Shown here piece by piece: positions 25,588 through 34,432 of a stretch of DNA of 64,000 nt. Source of the stretch: Acidimicrobiales bacterium (GTDB lineage Bacteria > Actinomycetota > Acidimicrobiia > Acidimicrobiales > SHLQ01); NCBI GenBank assembly GCA_020629375.1, contig JAHDDK010000002.1, forward strand, positions 1 through 64,000. Direction: 5' to 3'. Position 1 is the stretch's first letter, and every line of letters starts with the position of its first letter. The notes beneath the pieces are model-generated. The model ran no database searches. It was not told where the DNA came from and saw only the letters and a program-made list of their open reading frames with translations. The position numbers and the translations under genes were made by a program.

Positions 25588-27282
25588 TCAGCCGACGCCG
25601 TAGACCCCGCCACGGCGAGTACCCACCACGATCCGTCCACCGAACACGGCAGGCGTCGACTCGATGCAGCCGTCGTCGAGCGGCAACGCCCATCGCTCCG
25701 GCGGCGTGATGCGCGTGTCGGACACGTCGAACGCCCGTAGGACTCCCGAGCAGTTGCCCATCAACAGCACATCGTCGACGACGACCGGCGATTGCCAGAG
25801 ATGGAAGCCAAGTCCGATCTCCCAGACGTCGTCGCCTGTCATCCGGTCGACCGCCCGCAAACGGCCGCCCTCGCTGCCAAAGATGACCACGTCTCGGTGC
25901 AACGCGGGAGTACCCCAGATGCCGGTGTTGATTCCCTGATTCTCCTGCACCGACCAGACGACGGCGTCGTCACCATCCTTGGTCGGGTCGAGCTTGATCA
26001 GCTGGCCGAGCTCGCGGCTACGGGCATTGCCGCGTTCGAACTCCGCAGCGACGTAGAGCATGCCCTCCTCGTCGATAACGAGGGTCGCATCGACGTCGTC
26101 CCCAACCCAGAACCGGAAGACCCGTTCGGGATCGACCCCATCGGCCAGCTGGGCAATGTCCCACCCCTGCACCAGCCCTCCGGAGTTCGCGAACCAGAGC
26201 GTGTCTCCGGAGATCGCCACCGAGTTCTCGATCGACACGTTCTCCCCGACGGTCGCCACGAGCTCCGAGTCCCAGCCAGGAGCGGTGAACACCACGGCCG
26301 GGTCGACCACCACGTCACCATCGGCGTCGAACCCACGGTTGAGCTTCACGATGTGGATGCGGCTGTTCTCGCCGCCGATGAACAGAAAGTCGTCGAGCAC
26401 CAAGGCATTGCCGTCCCAATCGTTGTTCCACAACGTCGGGCCCGAATCGTCGGCATGCAACGACCACAACTCGACCGGCTCATCGCCGTCGAATGACACG
26501 ATCCTGAACTTGTCGTCGCGCGACCCGGTGTAGACGAGTGGATAGCCATCGGGATCCACGGTGATCGATCCCTTGATGATGTCGTCGGTCTCGAACTTCG
26601 GGAGCACCGGTTCGCCAGTCATCGCGTCGAGAAAGTGCACAGCGCCGTCGAGGGCGCCAAACACGGTCCACAACTCGCCATCACGCTCGAACAACGTCGC
26701 CTGTCCGGTCCACCCAGTTCCGCACCAGGTGCGCGTCTGCGCCCCCACCGTCGACTGGCGACACAAGCCACCGGTTTCGGGATAACGCCACATGATCTCC
26801 GGGTCGTCGGGGATGGGGCCGGCCCCATACCAGCTACGCGTCGGCGACCCCCGGAAGCCCAGAAGACCCTTGACGGCTTGCGGCGGCGCAACGCCGACCA
26901 TCAACGGATCGACCCAGACCGACGTGTCCCAGACGGTCGATGCCTGTTCGGACTCGACCTCCGGGGCGACGGTTGTCGAGGTGAATTCGGGAGGCGCGGC
27001 GTCGTCGGAGCGGATCGACAACAGGTCGAGCGTGCTCGTGGCGATGTCGTTGGCGATGGGCAGCGTCGAGAACGTCGTCGCGACGATCATTCCGCCCATC
27101 AGCAGCAGCCCCCACCGAACGCGGTCGACCGTCCGTTGTCGCCGCCGACGCCGTTTGCGCTCGAGCGTGCGTGTCATCAGCTCTTCGTACGGATAGCTGG
27201 GCGGCAACGTCGAGGGGTCGATCGGGCCCCGCGCCCCATCGTCGGTCGTGCTCAGGCCGTCACTGGCCACCTCGTTGGCCAT
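25588..27282 (-). CDS. Membrane-anchored PQQ-like beta-propeller protein
   Basis: A 564-residue protein. A cytosolic N terminus with a very basic run (residues 41-53) is followed by a membrane helix near 56-76 and an outer beta-propeller made of PQQ-type repeats (blades with GELWTVFGALDG, SGDTLWFANSGG, LRAVDRMTGDDVWE, GRIVVGTRRGGVY). No catalytic residues are visible. It may be a scaffold or a sensor at the cell surface. It begins 11 bases after a DUF3499 gene on the same strand, so the two form an operon. Confidence 0.82.
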   Translation of the reverse strand: MANEVASDGLSTTDDGARGPIDPSTLPPSYPYEELMTRTLERKRRRRRQRTVDRVRWGLLLMGGMIVATTFSTLPIANDIATSTLDLLSIRSDDAAPPEFTSTTVAPEVESEQASTVWDTSVWVDPLMVGVAPPQAVKGLLGFRGSPTRSWYGAGPIPDDPEIMWRYPETGGLCRQSTVGAQTRTWCGTGWTGQATLFERDGELWTVFGALDGAVHFLDAMTGEPVLPKFETDDIIKGSITVDPDGYPLVYTGSRDDKFRIVSFDGDEPVELWSLHADDSGPTLWNNDWDGNALVLDDFLFIGGENSRIHIVKLNRGFDADGDVVVDPAVVFTAPGWDSELVATVGENVSIENSVAISGDTLWFANSGGLVQGWDIAQLADGVDPERVFRFWVGDDVDATLVIDEEGMLYVAAEFERGNARSRELGQLIKLDPTKDGDDAVVWSVQENQGINTGIWGTPALHRDVVIFGSEGGRLRAVDRMTGDDVWEIGLGFHLWQSPVVVDDVLLMGNCSGVLRAFDVSDTRITPPERWALPLDDGCIESTPAVFGGRIVVGTRRGGVYGVG

Positions 27283-27293
27283 GGTCTGCCTGG

Positions 27294-27821
27294 TCAGCCA
27301 GCGGCGGCCGGAGGGAACGGCAATTGCGTCGTGCCGTACTCGTCGAAATCGACCTCGAAACGTTCGTCGATGCGAAGGTCGGCCTCGACGAAGGGCTCGA
27401 CGCCGCCGCCGTCGACCTCGGCAAGTTCGGTCGGCGATCCGGATTCGGCCGGCCGCTCAGCCGGATCCGTGCGATCTGCGACCGGTCCGCCGAAGGCACG
27501 GCCAAGAAGTCCACCCGCGGACGGGTGATGAGCGGTCGCCGGTTCGGAGTCGACATCTGGTGCAAACCACACGCCACGACGAGGCGCACGGGTTTCGGGA
27601 CGCGGCGACCCCCACACGAGAGCATCGTCGTGATCGGGGGTTTGTGCTGGCTCGATCTGCCAACCCTCGGGTACATCGAAACGTTCGGCGTGGTCCGCGC
27701 ACAGGGCAACGGTCGCGATCCCCGCCTCGGGTCGCCGGATCACCAACTGTTCGGCGGGCGCGAACACGAACCAGGCCGCCGCTTCGTCAGCGCACTCCGG
27801 CTTGGCACACCGCCCAGACAT
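27294..27821 (-). CDS. DUF3499 zinc-ribbon-like protein
   Basis: A 175-residue protein. The N-terminal part has the DUF3499 pattern, CAKPECADEAAAWFVF followed by ALCADHAERFDVPEGW, where four cysteines/histidines may bind metal. The rest is acidic and of low complexity. DUF3499 proteins are found in actinobacteria and have no known function. ATG 27821 is preferred because the family start lies there and a TAGGGT box is 7 bases upstream. The upstream open frame overlaps the divergent HAD gene. Confidence 0.8.
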   Translation of the reverse strand: MSGRCAKPECADEAAAWFVFAPAEQLVIRRPEAGIATVALCADHAERFDVPEGWQIEPAQTPDHDDALVWGSPRPETRAPRRGVWFAPDVDSEPATAHHPSAGGLLGRAFGGPVADRTDPAERPAESGSPTELAEVDGGGVEPFVEADLRIDERFEVDFDEYGTTQLPFPPAAAG

Positions 27822-27828
27822 GGCATTA

Positions 27829-27834
27829 ACCCTA
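27829..27834 (-). promoter_or_regulatory. -10 box TAGGGT before DUF3499
   Basis: On the minus strand TAGGGT ends 7 bases before the ATG at 27821, as expected for a leaderless promoter. It faces the HAD promoter at 27919. Confidence 0.4.
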
Positions 27835-27918
27835 CTCGTCGGCGTGATCGAAGTACATCCGTGTGATTCGATCGAGTCGCCGGCGGAGATCGTCGTCGCA
27901 CCGTCGCGCAGCGGTCCG

Positions 27919-27924
27919 TAGTGT
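27919..27924 (+). promoter_or_regulatory. -10 box TAGTGT before HAD gene
   Basis: TAGTGT ends 8 bases before the ATG at 27933. There is no Shine-Dalgarno, so transcription probably begins near the start codon. Confidence 0.4.
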
Positions 27925-27932
27925 TGAAACCA

Positions 27933-28634
27933 ATGATCGACACGATCTTGCTCGATGCCGACGACACCCTCTGGGAAAGCCAGGCACACTTCGACAAGGC
28001 CGAGGCCGCAATGGCCGAACTCCTTTCGCCGTGGGCCGAAGCTCCGGTCGTCGACGAGCGACTGCTGGCGATCGCTCGTCAGAACATCGCCGTTTGGGGT
28101 TACGGCGTCAAGAGCTTCGTTCTGACCTCACTCGAAACGGCAGCTGACCTCATCGGCGGCGACGTTCCGGCTGAGGTCCAGGCGACCATTCTCGATCTCG
28201 GACGCACCCTTATGACTCACCCTGTCGAACTGCTCGACGGTGTCTACGAGACGGTCGAATCGTTGTCATCCCAGCACCGGCTGATCATCGTGACCAAGGG
28301 GGACAATCAGCACCAACGACGCAAGATCGCGGCCTCGGGCCTCGAGGCGATCGTCAACTCGTACGAGATCGTGATCGACAAGACGGTCAGTGCGTACCAC
28401 GAAGTCCTCACCCGTCATGGGCTCGACGCCGAGCGCACAATCATGATTGGCAACTCGCTCGCCTCGGACGTCGTGCCCGCTCTCGACGCCGGTCTCCACG
28501 CCGCCCACATTCCCCACACGTCGATCTGGGCGCACGAAGACATCACCACCGACGACGATCGCATCGTCACGCTCGCATCGATCCGCGACGTCCCCGAACA
28601 CGTTGCATCGCTTCAGGAAGGGACGCCCTCATGA
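27933..28634 (+). CDS. HAD-superfamily hydrolase
   Basis: A 233-residue cytosolic phosphatase-like protein. Motif I is LLDADDTLWE with nucleophile Asp8 and acid Asp10, motif II is IVTKGD, motif III Lys is in IDKTVSAY, and motif IV is IGNSLASDVVPA. The layout and length match YjjG/phosphoglycolate phosphatase-like HADs; the substrate is unknown. Its stop overlaps the next gene (ATGA), which encodes a small metallopeptidase-like protein. Confidence 0.9.
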   Translation: MIDTILLDADDTLWESQAHFDKAEAAMAELLSPWAEAPVVDERLLAIARQNIAVWGYGVKSFVLTSLETAADLIGGDVPAEVQATILDLGRTLMTHPVELLDGVYETVESLSSQHRLIIVTKGDNQHQRRKIAASGLEAIVNSYEIVIDKTVSAYHEVLTRHGLDAERTIMIGNSLASDVVPALDAGLHAAHIPHTSIWAHEDITTDDDRIVTLASIRDVPEHVASLQEGTPS

Positions 28635-29044
28635 GTGGCCTCCGCACTCGTTCGGCACGCCGTCCTCGCCGACGCACCCTCGATCGCAACGAGATCGATC
28701 GATTCGATCATGTGGCCGCCGGACTGCTCGATCGTGTGCGCTTGATCCGCACCAACCTGCTGCCGCCGCAAGCGGACGGACTCACGATTGGACGCTTCAT
28801 CTTCCTTCGCGGGAATCGGATCGAGCACCGCGCCACAACCCTGTTAGCGCACGAACTCGTCCATGTACGGCAGTTCGCCGAACTCGGCCCGATTCGGTTC
28901 TTCTCGATCTATCTTCGGGAGTACTTCACCCACTTGTGGCGTCTGCGAAATCACTACCAGGCATACCTGGCGATTTCGCTCGAAGTCGAGGCCCGCGAAG
29001 TTGCGGCCCAGTGGCAGGATCGGACCTCCAACGCCGAGGGCTGA
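28631..29044 (+). CDS. Small HExxH metallopeptidase-like protein
   Basis: This is a 137-residue protein with a basic N terminus and a single helical core. HELVH at residues 74-78 sits in LLAHELVHVRQFAELG, and the Glu-rich helix SLEVEAREVA (about 116-125) could give the third zinc ligand. This resembles the minimal DUF4157-like peptidase fold. There is no signal peptide. Translation is coupled to the HAD gene by a 4-base overlap. Substrate unknown; it may be inactive or act as a metal binder. Confidence 0.72.
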   Translation: MSGLRTRSARRPRRRTLDRNEIDRFDHVAAGLLDRVRLIRTNLLPPQADGLTIGRFIFLRGNRIEHRATTLLAHELVHVRQFAELGPIRFFSIYLREYFTHLWRLRNHYQAYLAISLEVEAREVAAQWQDRTSNAEG

Positions 29045-29127
29045 TCGCTCGCAGAAACATCTCACGTTGAGCGACGACACGCCGATGGAGTGGGAGCTGG
29101 TTCCCTCGTCAAGGCGAAGAGATTTTC

Positions 29128-30639
29128 GTGGATTGCTACCTCTGTGGCGCAACAAATAGTCCTGAGGACGACTACTGCCGTCAGTGCAACGGTCAGCTCC
29201 TCAAGGCTGCCCCCGATGATCTCGACGACGTTCCGGGCGGCCTCGAACTGCCGCCGCTGACGCTTCCACCCATCGAACCGCCGCCCGTTGCCGAAACGCC
29301 GCCGCCAGTGCCGATGGTCGAGTCTGTTGACGATTTCGACGACGCTGCTGATCTCGACGCCGACCTGGCACCCCCGCCACTTCCCGGTCAACAGACCATT
29401 ACTCCAGAGACCTCTGCCGCTCCAGAAACCTCCACTCCCGAACCCGCCGCAGTAACCGAACCGGACATTGCTCCACCCCCGCTCCCGTTGGCCGAGGTCT
29501 CCCCCGACAGCACGACAGATAATGGGTTCGGCGAGTTCGCGGATTTCGGTGGAGGAATCGACTTCGGCGTCGATCCGGACGAAGCGCACGCCACGCTCGC
29601 CGACGACGACGACGCAACCGAAGACGACGAGAATCTCGCGAGTCTGGCGAGCGTCGAGCACGCGGCGCTGTCTTCGGCCCTCGGCCTGGGCGATGACGGG
29701 GACGCACCGAAGAAGGGCAAACTTCGAGTGCCGACGGCTCGCCCGACGTCGAAGATGCCCGAGCTCGGCACGAGTCGCGGCGACAAGACCATCCACGCCG
29801 AGGGCATGCGCGAAGCCCCGGTCGGCCGAGCCGCATATGCACTTCTTGGTGTGCTCGCCCTCGCCGTGGGGTGGCTCGCCTACGCCACCTTCACGCACAA
29901 ACCGTCCGCCCCCGACACAATCGCCTTCCAGGGGTCGACCACGACGATTGCGTCAACTTCTACCACGGAGGCCATCGCCCGCCCGTGGAGCGCCGACGAG
30001 ATCGAAGGTCGTCACGGCGACTCATTCGTCCGCGTAATCCTCTACGCCTGCCCGACGATCCCGGGCTCCGAAAGTGACGAGCGCAACGTCGAACCAATCG
30101 CCGAACACGTCACGGTCGGCATTGCGGTGAACCGAACCAACGTCGTGATGAGTACCGCCGAACTCCCCTCAGCCAACGTCGCCACCATCCGGAGTCGCAC
30201 GGGCGCCACGACGCTCGCTCGCGTGAACCAGCTAACGGGCGACGCTGCTGCGGCGACGCCAATTCGCGAGATCAATCGAAACCTCCAGCTCGTCGAGATC
30301 GAAACCGACGCTGCCTCGTGGTGGCTTCACCACGACATCGATCTCGAGGTCAACGCGACCTTCGTCACCGAATCACCGACGGAGAACTCGCTCGAGGTCG
30401 GGGTCGATGCGTACGGCGAGGTCGTCGACCTTCGAGTCGCAGGTAGCACCCTCGATGCCGAGGAGCTCCGACAACTCGAGTTCGCCACCGAAGCGTCCGA
30501 ATCCGACGATGCACGCGGAGCCAAGACGGTCTGCGATCAAGCGAACTTCCTGCTCGATGCAACGCCCACCGCCGAAACCGAGACCCTCGACGGCGGCACC
30601 GACGACGACCCCGACACCACGACAGAGGACGGATCGTGA
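29128..30639 (+). CDS. Zinc-ribbon, single-pass membrane protein with protease-like outer domain
   Basis: A 503-residue protein. It starts with a zinc ribbon CYLCGATNSPEDDYCRQC, then a long acidic/Pro-rich cytosolic region to about 230, a membrane helix at about 235-255, a Thr-rich spacer and an outer domain. The outer domain (about 290-460) has the strand pattern of a trypsin-like fold (VGIAVNRTNVVMSTAEL, RNLQLVEIETDAA) but I find no Ser-His-Asp triad, so it may be a pseudoprotease; that reading is inference. GTG 29128. It overlaps the following PAS gene by four bases. Confidence 0.7.
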   Translation: MDCYLCGATNSPEDDYCRQCNGQLLKAAPDDLDDVPGGLELPPLTLPPIEPPPVAETPPPVPMVESVDDFDDAADLDADLAPPPLPGQQTITPETSAAPETSTPEPAAVTEPDIAPPPLPLAEVSPDSTTDNGFGEFADFGGGIDFGVDPDEAHATLADDDDATEDDENLASLASVEHAALSSALGLGDDGDAPKKGKLRVPTARPTSKMPELGTSRGDKTIHAEGMREAPVGRAAYALLGVLALAVGWLAYATFTHKPSAPDTIAFQGSTTTIASTSTTEAIARPWSADEIEGRHGDSFVRVILYACPTIPGSESDERNVEPIAEHVTVGIAVNRTNVVMSTAELPSANVATIRSRTGATTLARVNQLTGDAAAATPIREINRNLQLVEIETDAASWWLHHDIDLEVNATFVTESPTENSLEVGVDAYGEVVDLRVAGSTLDAEELRQLEFATEASESDDARGAKTVCDQANFLLDATPTAETETLDGGTDDDPDTTTEDGS

Positions 30640-31385
30640 ACTCCACCCTGGCCATGACCAACGTCATCAGCGACGCCGCCTTCGAGGCCGACCTCGACGG
30701 TGCGGTCATCCACGCAAACGCGGCGTTTGTCCATCTGCTCCGTCTTGTGCCCGGCGACGACTGGCGTTCGAGCGTGCACGAACGCGACCGGACCCTCGTC
30801 GACTCGATCTGGAATCAGACGCTGCACAACCCGAACGGCCAACCGCTCGAAGTCGACTTCAACACCCGAGCGGGTGGCGTCTCGCTACGGCTCCGAGTTC
30901 AGGCCGTCACCACGAAGAACGCCGTCACTGGCGCAGTCGGCATCATCGCCCCGTCGACGATCGTGCGGCCCCCGAGCTGGGAAACCGACCCGATCACCGG
31001 GCTGCCCGAACGGGAAGCCGCGATGACCGACATCGCCCGGCTCGTCGCACAAGGCACCGGCGTCGTGGCGTGGGTCAAGATCGAACAGCCCACCGACATC
31101 GTCCGCAAGGACGCCGCACGTCAGCTACTTGCGACGCTCCGCCCGGACGACGTGGTCGCCATCGCTAGCGACGACTCGTTTCTGTTGAGCCTGCACAATG
31201 TCGCTCAACTCGCAGCGGCCGAACAGATCGGCGAACGACTCACCGCAGCCCTTCGCAAGGCCGACATTGCGGCACGGGTCGGACTCGCGCTGTGCAACGT
31301 GGATCTGGCCGAGGCCACGCTGATCCGTGAGGCCGAAGCAGGCGCGTGGGCAGCCGCACCCGGGGCGTGGTCGTTCGCCGACTGA
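30636..31385 (+). CDS. PAS domain with degenerate GGDEF-like domain
   Basis: A 249-residue soluble protein. Residues about 10-105 fit a PAS fold (DLDGAVIHANAAFVHLL). From DPITGLPERE near residue 118 it follows the start of a GGDEF domain, but the GGDEF loop is replaced by ASDDSFLL, so cyclase activity is unlikely. It probably senses or binds a ligand or nucleotide. The GTG overlaps the stop of the membrane protein gene, so the two are likely functional partners. Confidence 0.68.
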   Translation: MNSTLAMTNVISDAAFEADLDGAVIHANAAFVHLLRLVPGDDWRSSVHERDRTLVDSIWNQTLHNPNGQPLEVDFNTRAGGVSLRLRVQAVTTKNAVTGAVGIIAPSTIVRPPSWETDPITGLPEREAAMTDIARLVAQGTGVVAWVKIEQPTDIVRKDAARQLLATLRPDDVVAIASDDSFLLSLHNVAQLAAAEQIGERLTAALRKADIAARVGLALCNVDLAEATLIREAEAGAWAAAPGAWSFAD

Positions 31386-31394
31386 CCGATCAAA

Positions 31395-31952
31395 TCAGCT
31401 CTCGGTGATGGTCACCGAGTTGATAACCACGTCGGTGTGCGGTCGATCGTTGCGATCGGTGTCCACGCTCTGCATGGCATCGAGAACATCGAGCCCTTCG
31501 GTGATCTGACCGAACAGCGAGTACGACGGCGGCAGCCCAACGCCGGCCTGCCCCGACACCAGGAAGAACTGGCTGCCATTCGTGTTCGGGCCCGCATTGG
31601 CCATCGCCACCGATCCGATTCGGTACTCGTTTGGTGCAGGGAGCTCGTCCTCGAACCGGTAGCCCGGGCCACCGCGACCGGTACCCGTCGGGTCACCGCC
31701 CTGACACATGAACGTGTTGATGATCCGGTGGAAGATGATCCCCTCGTAGTACTTGTAACGAGCGAGCACGACGAAGTTGTTGACCGTCTTGGGCGCCTTG
31801 GCGGCATCGAGGGCGATGGTCATCGAACCCATCGACGTGTCCAGCACTGCGGTGTACGTCTTCGACGGGTCGATGCACATCGGTGGTGCCTCGGCGAATT
31901 CGGTCTGACGCTCAGCGCTGCCGTCGGTGGGGGGACACGGTGTGCTGGACAT
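31395..31952 (-). CDS. Cyclophilin-type peptidyl-prolyl isomerase
   Basis: A 185-residue cyclophilin, cytosolic as no signal peptide is seen. The active-site loop FHRIINTFMCQGGDPTGTG carries the catalytic Arg, and AMANAGPNTNGSQFFL gives the Gln-Phe-Phe segment. It speeds proline isomerisation during folding. I use ATG 31952, with GAGG six bases before it; another ATG at 31964 has no proper spacing. It converges with the PAS gene (9-base gap). Confidence 0.93.
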   Translation of the reverse strand: MSSTPCPPTDGSAERQTEFAEAPPMCIDPSKTYTAVLDTSMGSMTIALDAAKAPKTVNNFVVLARYKYYEGIIFHRIINTFMCQGGDPTGTGRGGPGYRFEDELPAPNEYRIGSVAMANAGPNTNGSQFFLVSGQAGVGLPPSYSLFGQITEGLDVLDAMQSVDTDRNDRPHTDVVINSVTITES

Positions 31953-32041
31953 GTGGGGCCTCATCTCTCGTCCGGGTGCACATCACCCGGCCGACGCACG
32001 GTAGCCGACAGGCATCCACCCGACGTGCACGACCCGAGCCC

Positions 32042-32047
32042 TACAGT
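32042..32047 (+). promoter_or_regulatory. -10 box TACAGT before small zinc-ribbon gene
   Basis: TACAGT ends 7 bases before the ATG at 32055, fitting leaderless expression of the 54-residue protein. Confidence 0.4.
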
Positions 32048-32054
32048 CCTCGAC

Positions 32055-32219
32055 ATGCACGCCGAGCGCCGCACCCGTACTCGATCCACCGAGACAATCC
32101 CGGCCGTCCTCGCCTGCGACGAGTGCGATGTGACCTGGCGCGATCACGACGGTGCGCCGTGCTGGTTCTGTGGCGAGCCCGGCCGAATCCGCAACCCCGA
32201 ACGCCTCGTCCTCGACTGA
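32055..32219 (+). CDS. Small zinc-ribbon protein, 54 residues
   Basis: This short gene lies between the divergent cyclophilin gene and the kinase gene it converges on. The protein has a basic head, then LACDECDVTWRDHDG and PCWFCGEPG, two CxxC pairs that form a plausible zinc knuckle, and a short tail. A -10 box at the right distance and the tight packing (8 bases to the kinase stop) support it. Small CxxC proteins like this are common in actinobacteria but their roles are unknown. Confidence 0.65.
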   Translation: MHAERRTRTRSTETIPAVLACDECDVTWRDHDGAPCWFCGEPGRIRNPERLVLD

Positions 32220-32227
32220 ACCACGAC

Positions 32228-33088
32228 TCACCGTCGGCGCCAGCGGCCCTTTCGCGGTTCGAGTTCTGCGGGATCGAGGGCGCCGAGAGCGTCGGCCATT
32301 GCGGTCGCCGACGGATACCGGTCGTCGGGGTCCTTGCTCATCGCCCGCAACGCGATCTGCGCCAACGACTCGGGAAGATTCCGGTTGACGCTGGTTGGAT
32401 CGGGAGGCGGCTCCTCGGCGTGCATTCGGAGAAGATCCATGCGTTCGCCGTAGAAGGGCAACTTGCCCGAGATGAGTCGAAACAGCGTCACACCGAGCGC
32501 GTAGATGTCAGCACGTCCATCGACCATGCCCTCGGCCCGGATCTGCTCGGGCGACGCAGTCATCGGCGTCGCGTAGAGACGACCGGGCTCCGCGTCGGGG
32601 TCCGCCGCGTTCTGTGCGAGACCAAAATCGAAAAGCACCGGGTCGGTGCCGTTGCGCAGCAGCACGTTCGACGGCTTGAGGTCGCGATGGACGACCCCAC
32701 GCTCGTGGCAATGCCCGACGGCATCGCAGAGGGCACGCACGACCGCTACAGCACGGTCGAGCGGCGCGGGCTTGGAAGGCTCGAGCGTGCCGTCCAGAGT
32801 CGGGCCGTCGATCCACTCCATTTCGATGAACAAGATGTCGGCGATCGTTCCCATCTTGTGGACCCGAATCACCCCGGGGTGGTCGAGCTGTTCGAGTGCG
32901 TCGAACTCGCGTGGCACCGCACGTCGAAAGTCGGCGTTGCCCATTGCGAAGACGGACAGCACCTTCACCGCGACGTCGACGCCATCGGACCGTCGACCGA
33001 CGTACACGGTCGACGAGGCACCCTTCCCGAGCACATCTCGGATCTCATACGGGCCGAAGTGTCGCCCCACCGTGATCGACGATCCCAC
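32228..33088 (-). CDS. Soluble Ser/Thr protein kinase (Hanks type)
   Basis: A 286-residue kinase domain with nothing added. Key motifs are GKGASSTVYVG (Gly loop), VAVK (Lys), HRDLKPSN (catalytic loop with Asp), FDFGLA (DFG) and a SPEQ activation end. Unlike PknB-type kinases it has no membrane helix or sensor domain, so it is cytosolic. It follows the SGNH-like lipoprotein gene by 12 bases on the same strand; its substrate is not evident. Confidence 0.93.
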   Translation of the reverse strand: MGSSITVGRHFGPYEIRDVLGKGASSTVYVGRRSDGVDVAVKVLSVFAMGNADFRRAVPREFDALEQLDHPGVIRVHKMGTIADILFIEMEWIDGPTLDGTLEPSKPAPLDRAVAVVRALCDAVGHCHERGVVHRDLKPSNVLLRNGTDPVLFDFGLAQNAADPDAEPGRLYATPMTASPEQIRAEGMVDGRADIYALGVTLFRLISGKLPFYGERMDLLRMHAEEPPPDPTSVNRNLPESLAQIALRAMSKDPDDRYPSATAMADALGALDPAELEPRKGRWRRR

Positions 33089-33100
33089 CTGACCACGCTC

Positions 33101-34432
33101 TCAGATCGAAGCCATCGCGTCGACCACCACATCGGCGATCACCTCGTGACCCGCATCGTTGGGATGCACGCAGGTGCGCGACGACACGAACGATTGGTCC
33201 GGACCGTCTCCCGAATCGCAGAACGCGTCTTCACCACCCGTGAACCGGTCGACGACGCCTTGCAGGATGCCGAGGCCGTCCCGGAGCGCGTCGGGTCCTG
33301 CGGCATTCGGCGCTCGGTGGGCATCGAAGGAGGCGCTGAGCGACACGACTACAAGACGCTCCTCGACCCCCGTTCGAAGACCCGAGAGCGTGTCGGTCAA
33401 CGTTCGGTCGACCGTGGACCACGACCGTTCCATGGCGCCGGCGAAACAGACGCCTCCGCACTCGTCGATGCCGTTGGGGCGAGTCGCGGTCGGGTTGGGG
33501 TCGATGGTCAACACCACGATCGAGTCCGTCGTCATGAGAATCGACTCGACGACTCCAGCCAGCTCGGACGCCACGTCGCGAACCGACGCCTCGAACGCGT
33601 CGCCGTCATCCTGGGAGAACCGGTCGAGCACGGCTTCGGGTCGATGCAGACCGAGGTCGTGGACGCCGACCCCCACGAAGACAACCGCCGGATTCGATGT
33701 CTGGACGAGATCGATCGCCGTCGTCGGCTCGCCCACGGCATCGCCGGTTGCATCGGTGGGCTGCACCGACGTCTCGCCGAGGTCGGCCACGACGTGGCCT
33801 GCACATCCGAGGTTCCATACCTCTGAGCTGGGCGGCAACGATCCGACAGTGACGAGTGTTGCGACCGCGAGGGTCGGCCAGGCCCGGTCCTCGGCCCGTT
33901 GACAGGGGTCGTCGGCCACGAGGTCAGAGCGGTCGCGACCGACGCCAGCGATGATGTCATCGCCGATGGCGAGGACGAGGTCGTCCGACGCGGGATGACG
34001 AGCGATGAGGCGAATCGACCGTAGGGCGTCGAGCCCGTCTGGGTCCGTGGCTCGAACCATCACCTCCCACTCGCCTGCATTGATCGGTGTCCATTCGAAG
34101 CCGGTGATCAGACCGCGCGCATTGACGACGGGAGCAAAACCCGGAGGTCCCCCATCCACCCGAACAATGACCGGGTCGCCGTCGATGTCGGTGGCGATGA
34201 TCGGTTCTGTCCGAGTTCCGCCGACCTCGACCCGTGCGTCCTCGACGACCCGAAGCTCGGGCGGCCGGTTCGGGATCGTGGTCGTCGTCGTTTCGACCGG
34301 TTCGCCGTCGGCCAGTGCTTCGGACCCGTTCTGGTCTGATCGAGCACTCGCGTCGGGGTCGCCGACGGGCGTCGCATCCGACGAGCAGCCGAGGACGAGG
34401 AGAGCGGTGAGCAGTAGCGGGCGGAGTCTCAC
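33101..34432 (-). CDS. Lipoprotein with Ig-like and degenerate SGNH-hydrolase domains
   Basis: A 443-residue protein. A lipobox LVLGC follows a short signal peptide, then a Thr-rich spacer, an Ig-like/He_PIG-type domain (about residues 55-145; GFEWTPINAGEWEV) and an SGNH-fold domain. In the SGNH part block I reads LAIGDDIIAG (Ser replaced by Asp) and block V reads TCVHPNDAGH (Asp lost, His kept), so hydrolase activity is doubtful. I start at GTG 34432, which overlaps the upstream glycosylase stop as GTGA; ATG 34444 is the alternative. Confidence 0.72.
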   Translation of the reverse strand: MRLRPLLLTALLVLGCSSDATPVGDPDASARSDQNGSEALADGEPVETTTTTIPNRPPELRVVEDARVEVGGTRTEPIIATDIDGDPVIVRVDGGPPGFAPVVNARGLITGFEWTPINAGEWEVMVRATDPDGLDALRSIRLIARHPASDDLVLAIGDDIIAGVGRDRSDLVADDPCQRAEDRAWPTLAVATLVTVGSLPPSSEVWNLGCAGHVVADLGETSVQPTDATGDAVGEPTTAIDLVQTSNPAVVFVGVGVHDLGLHRPEAVLDRFSQDDGDAFEASVRDVASELAGVVESILMTTDSIVVLTIDPNPTATRPNGIDECGGVCFAGAMERSWSTVDRTLTDTLSGLRTGVEERLVVVSLSASFDAHRAPNAAGPDALRDGLGILQGVVDRFTGGEDAFCDSGDGPDQSFVSSRTCVHPNDAGHEVIADVVVDAMASI

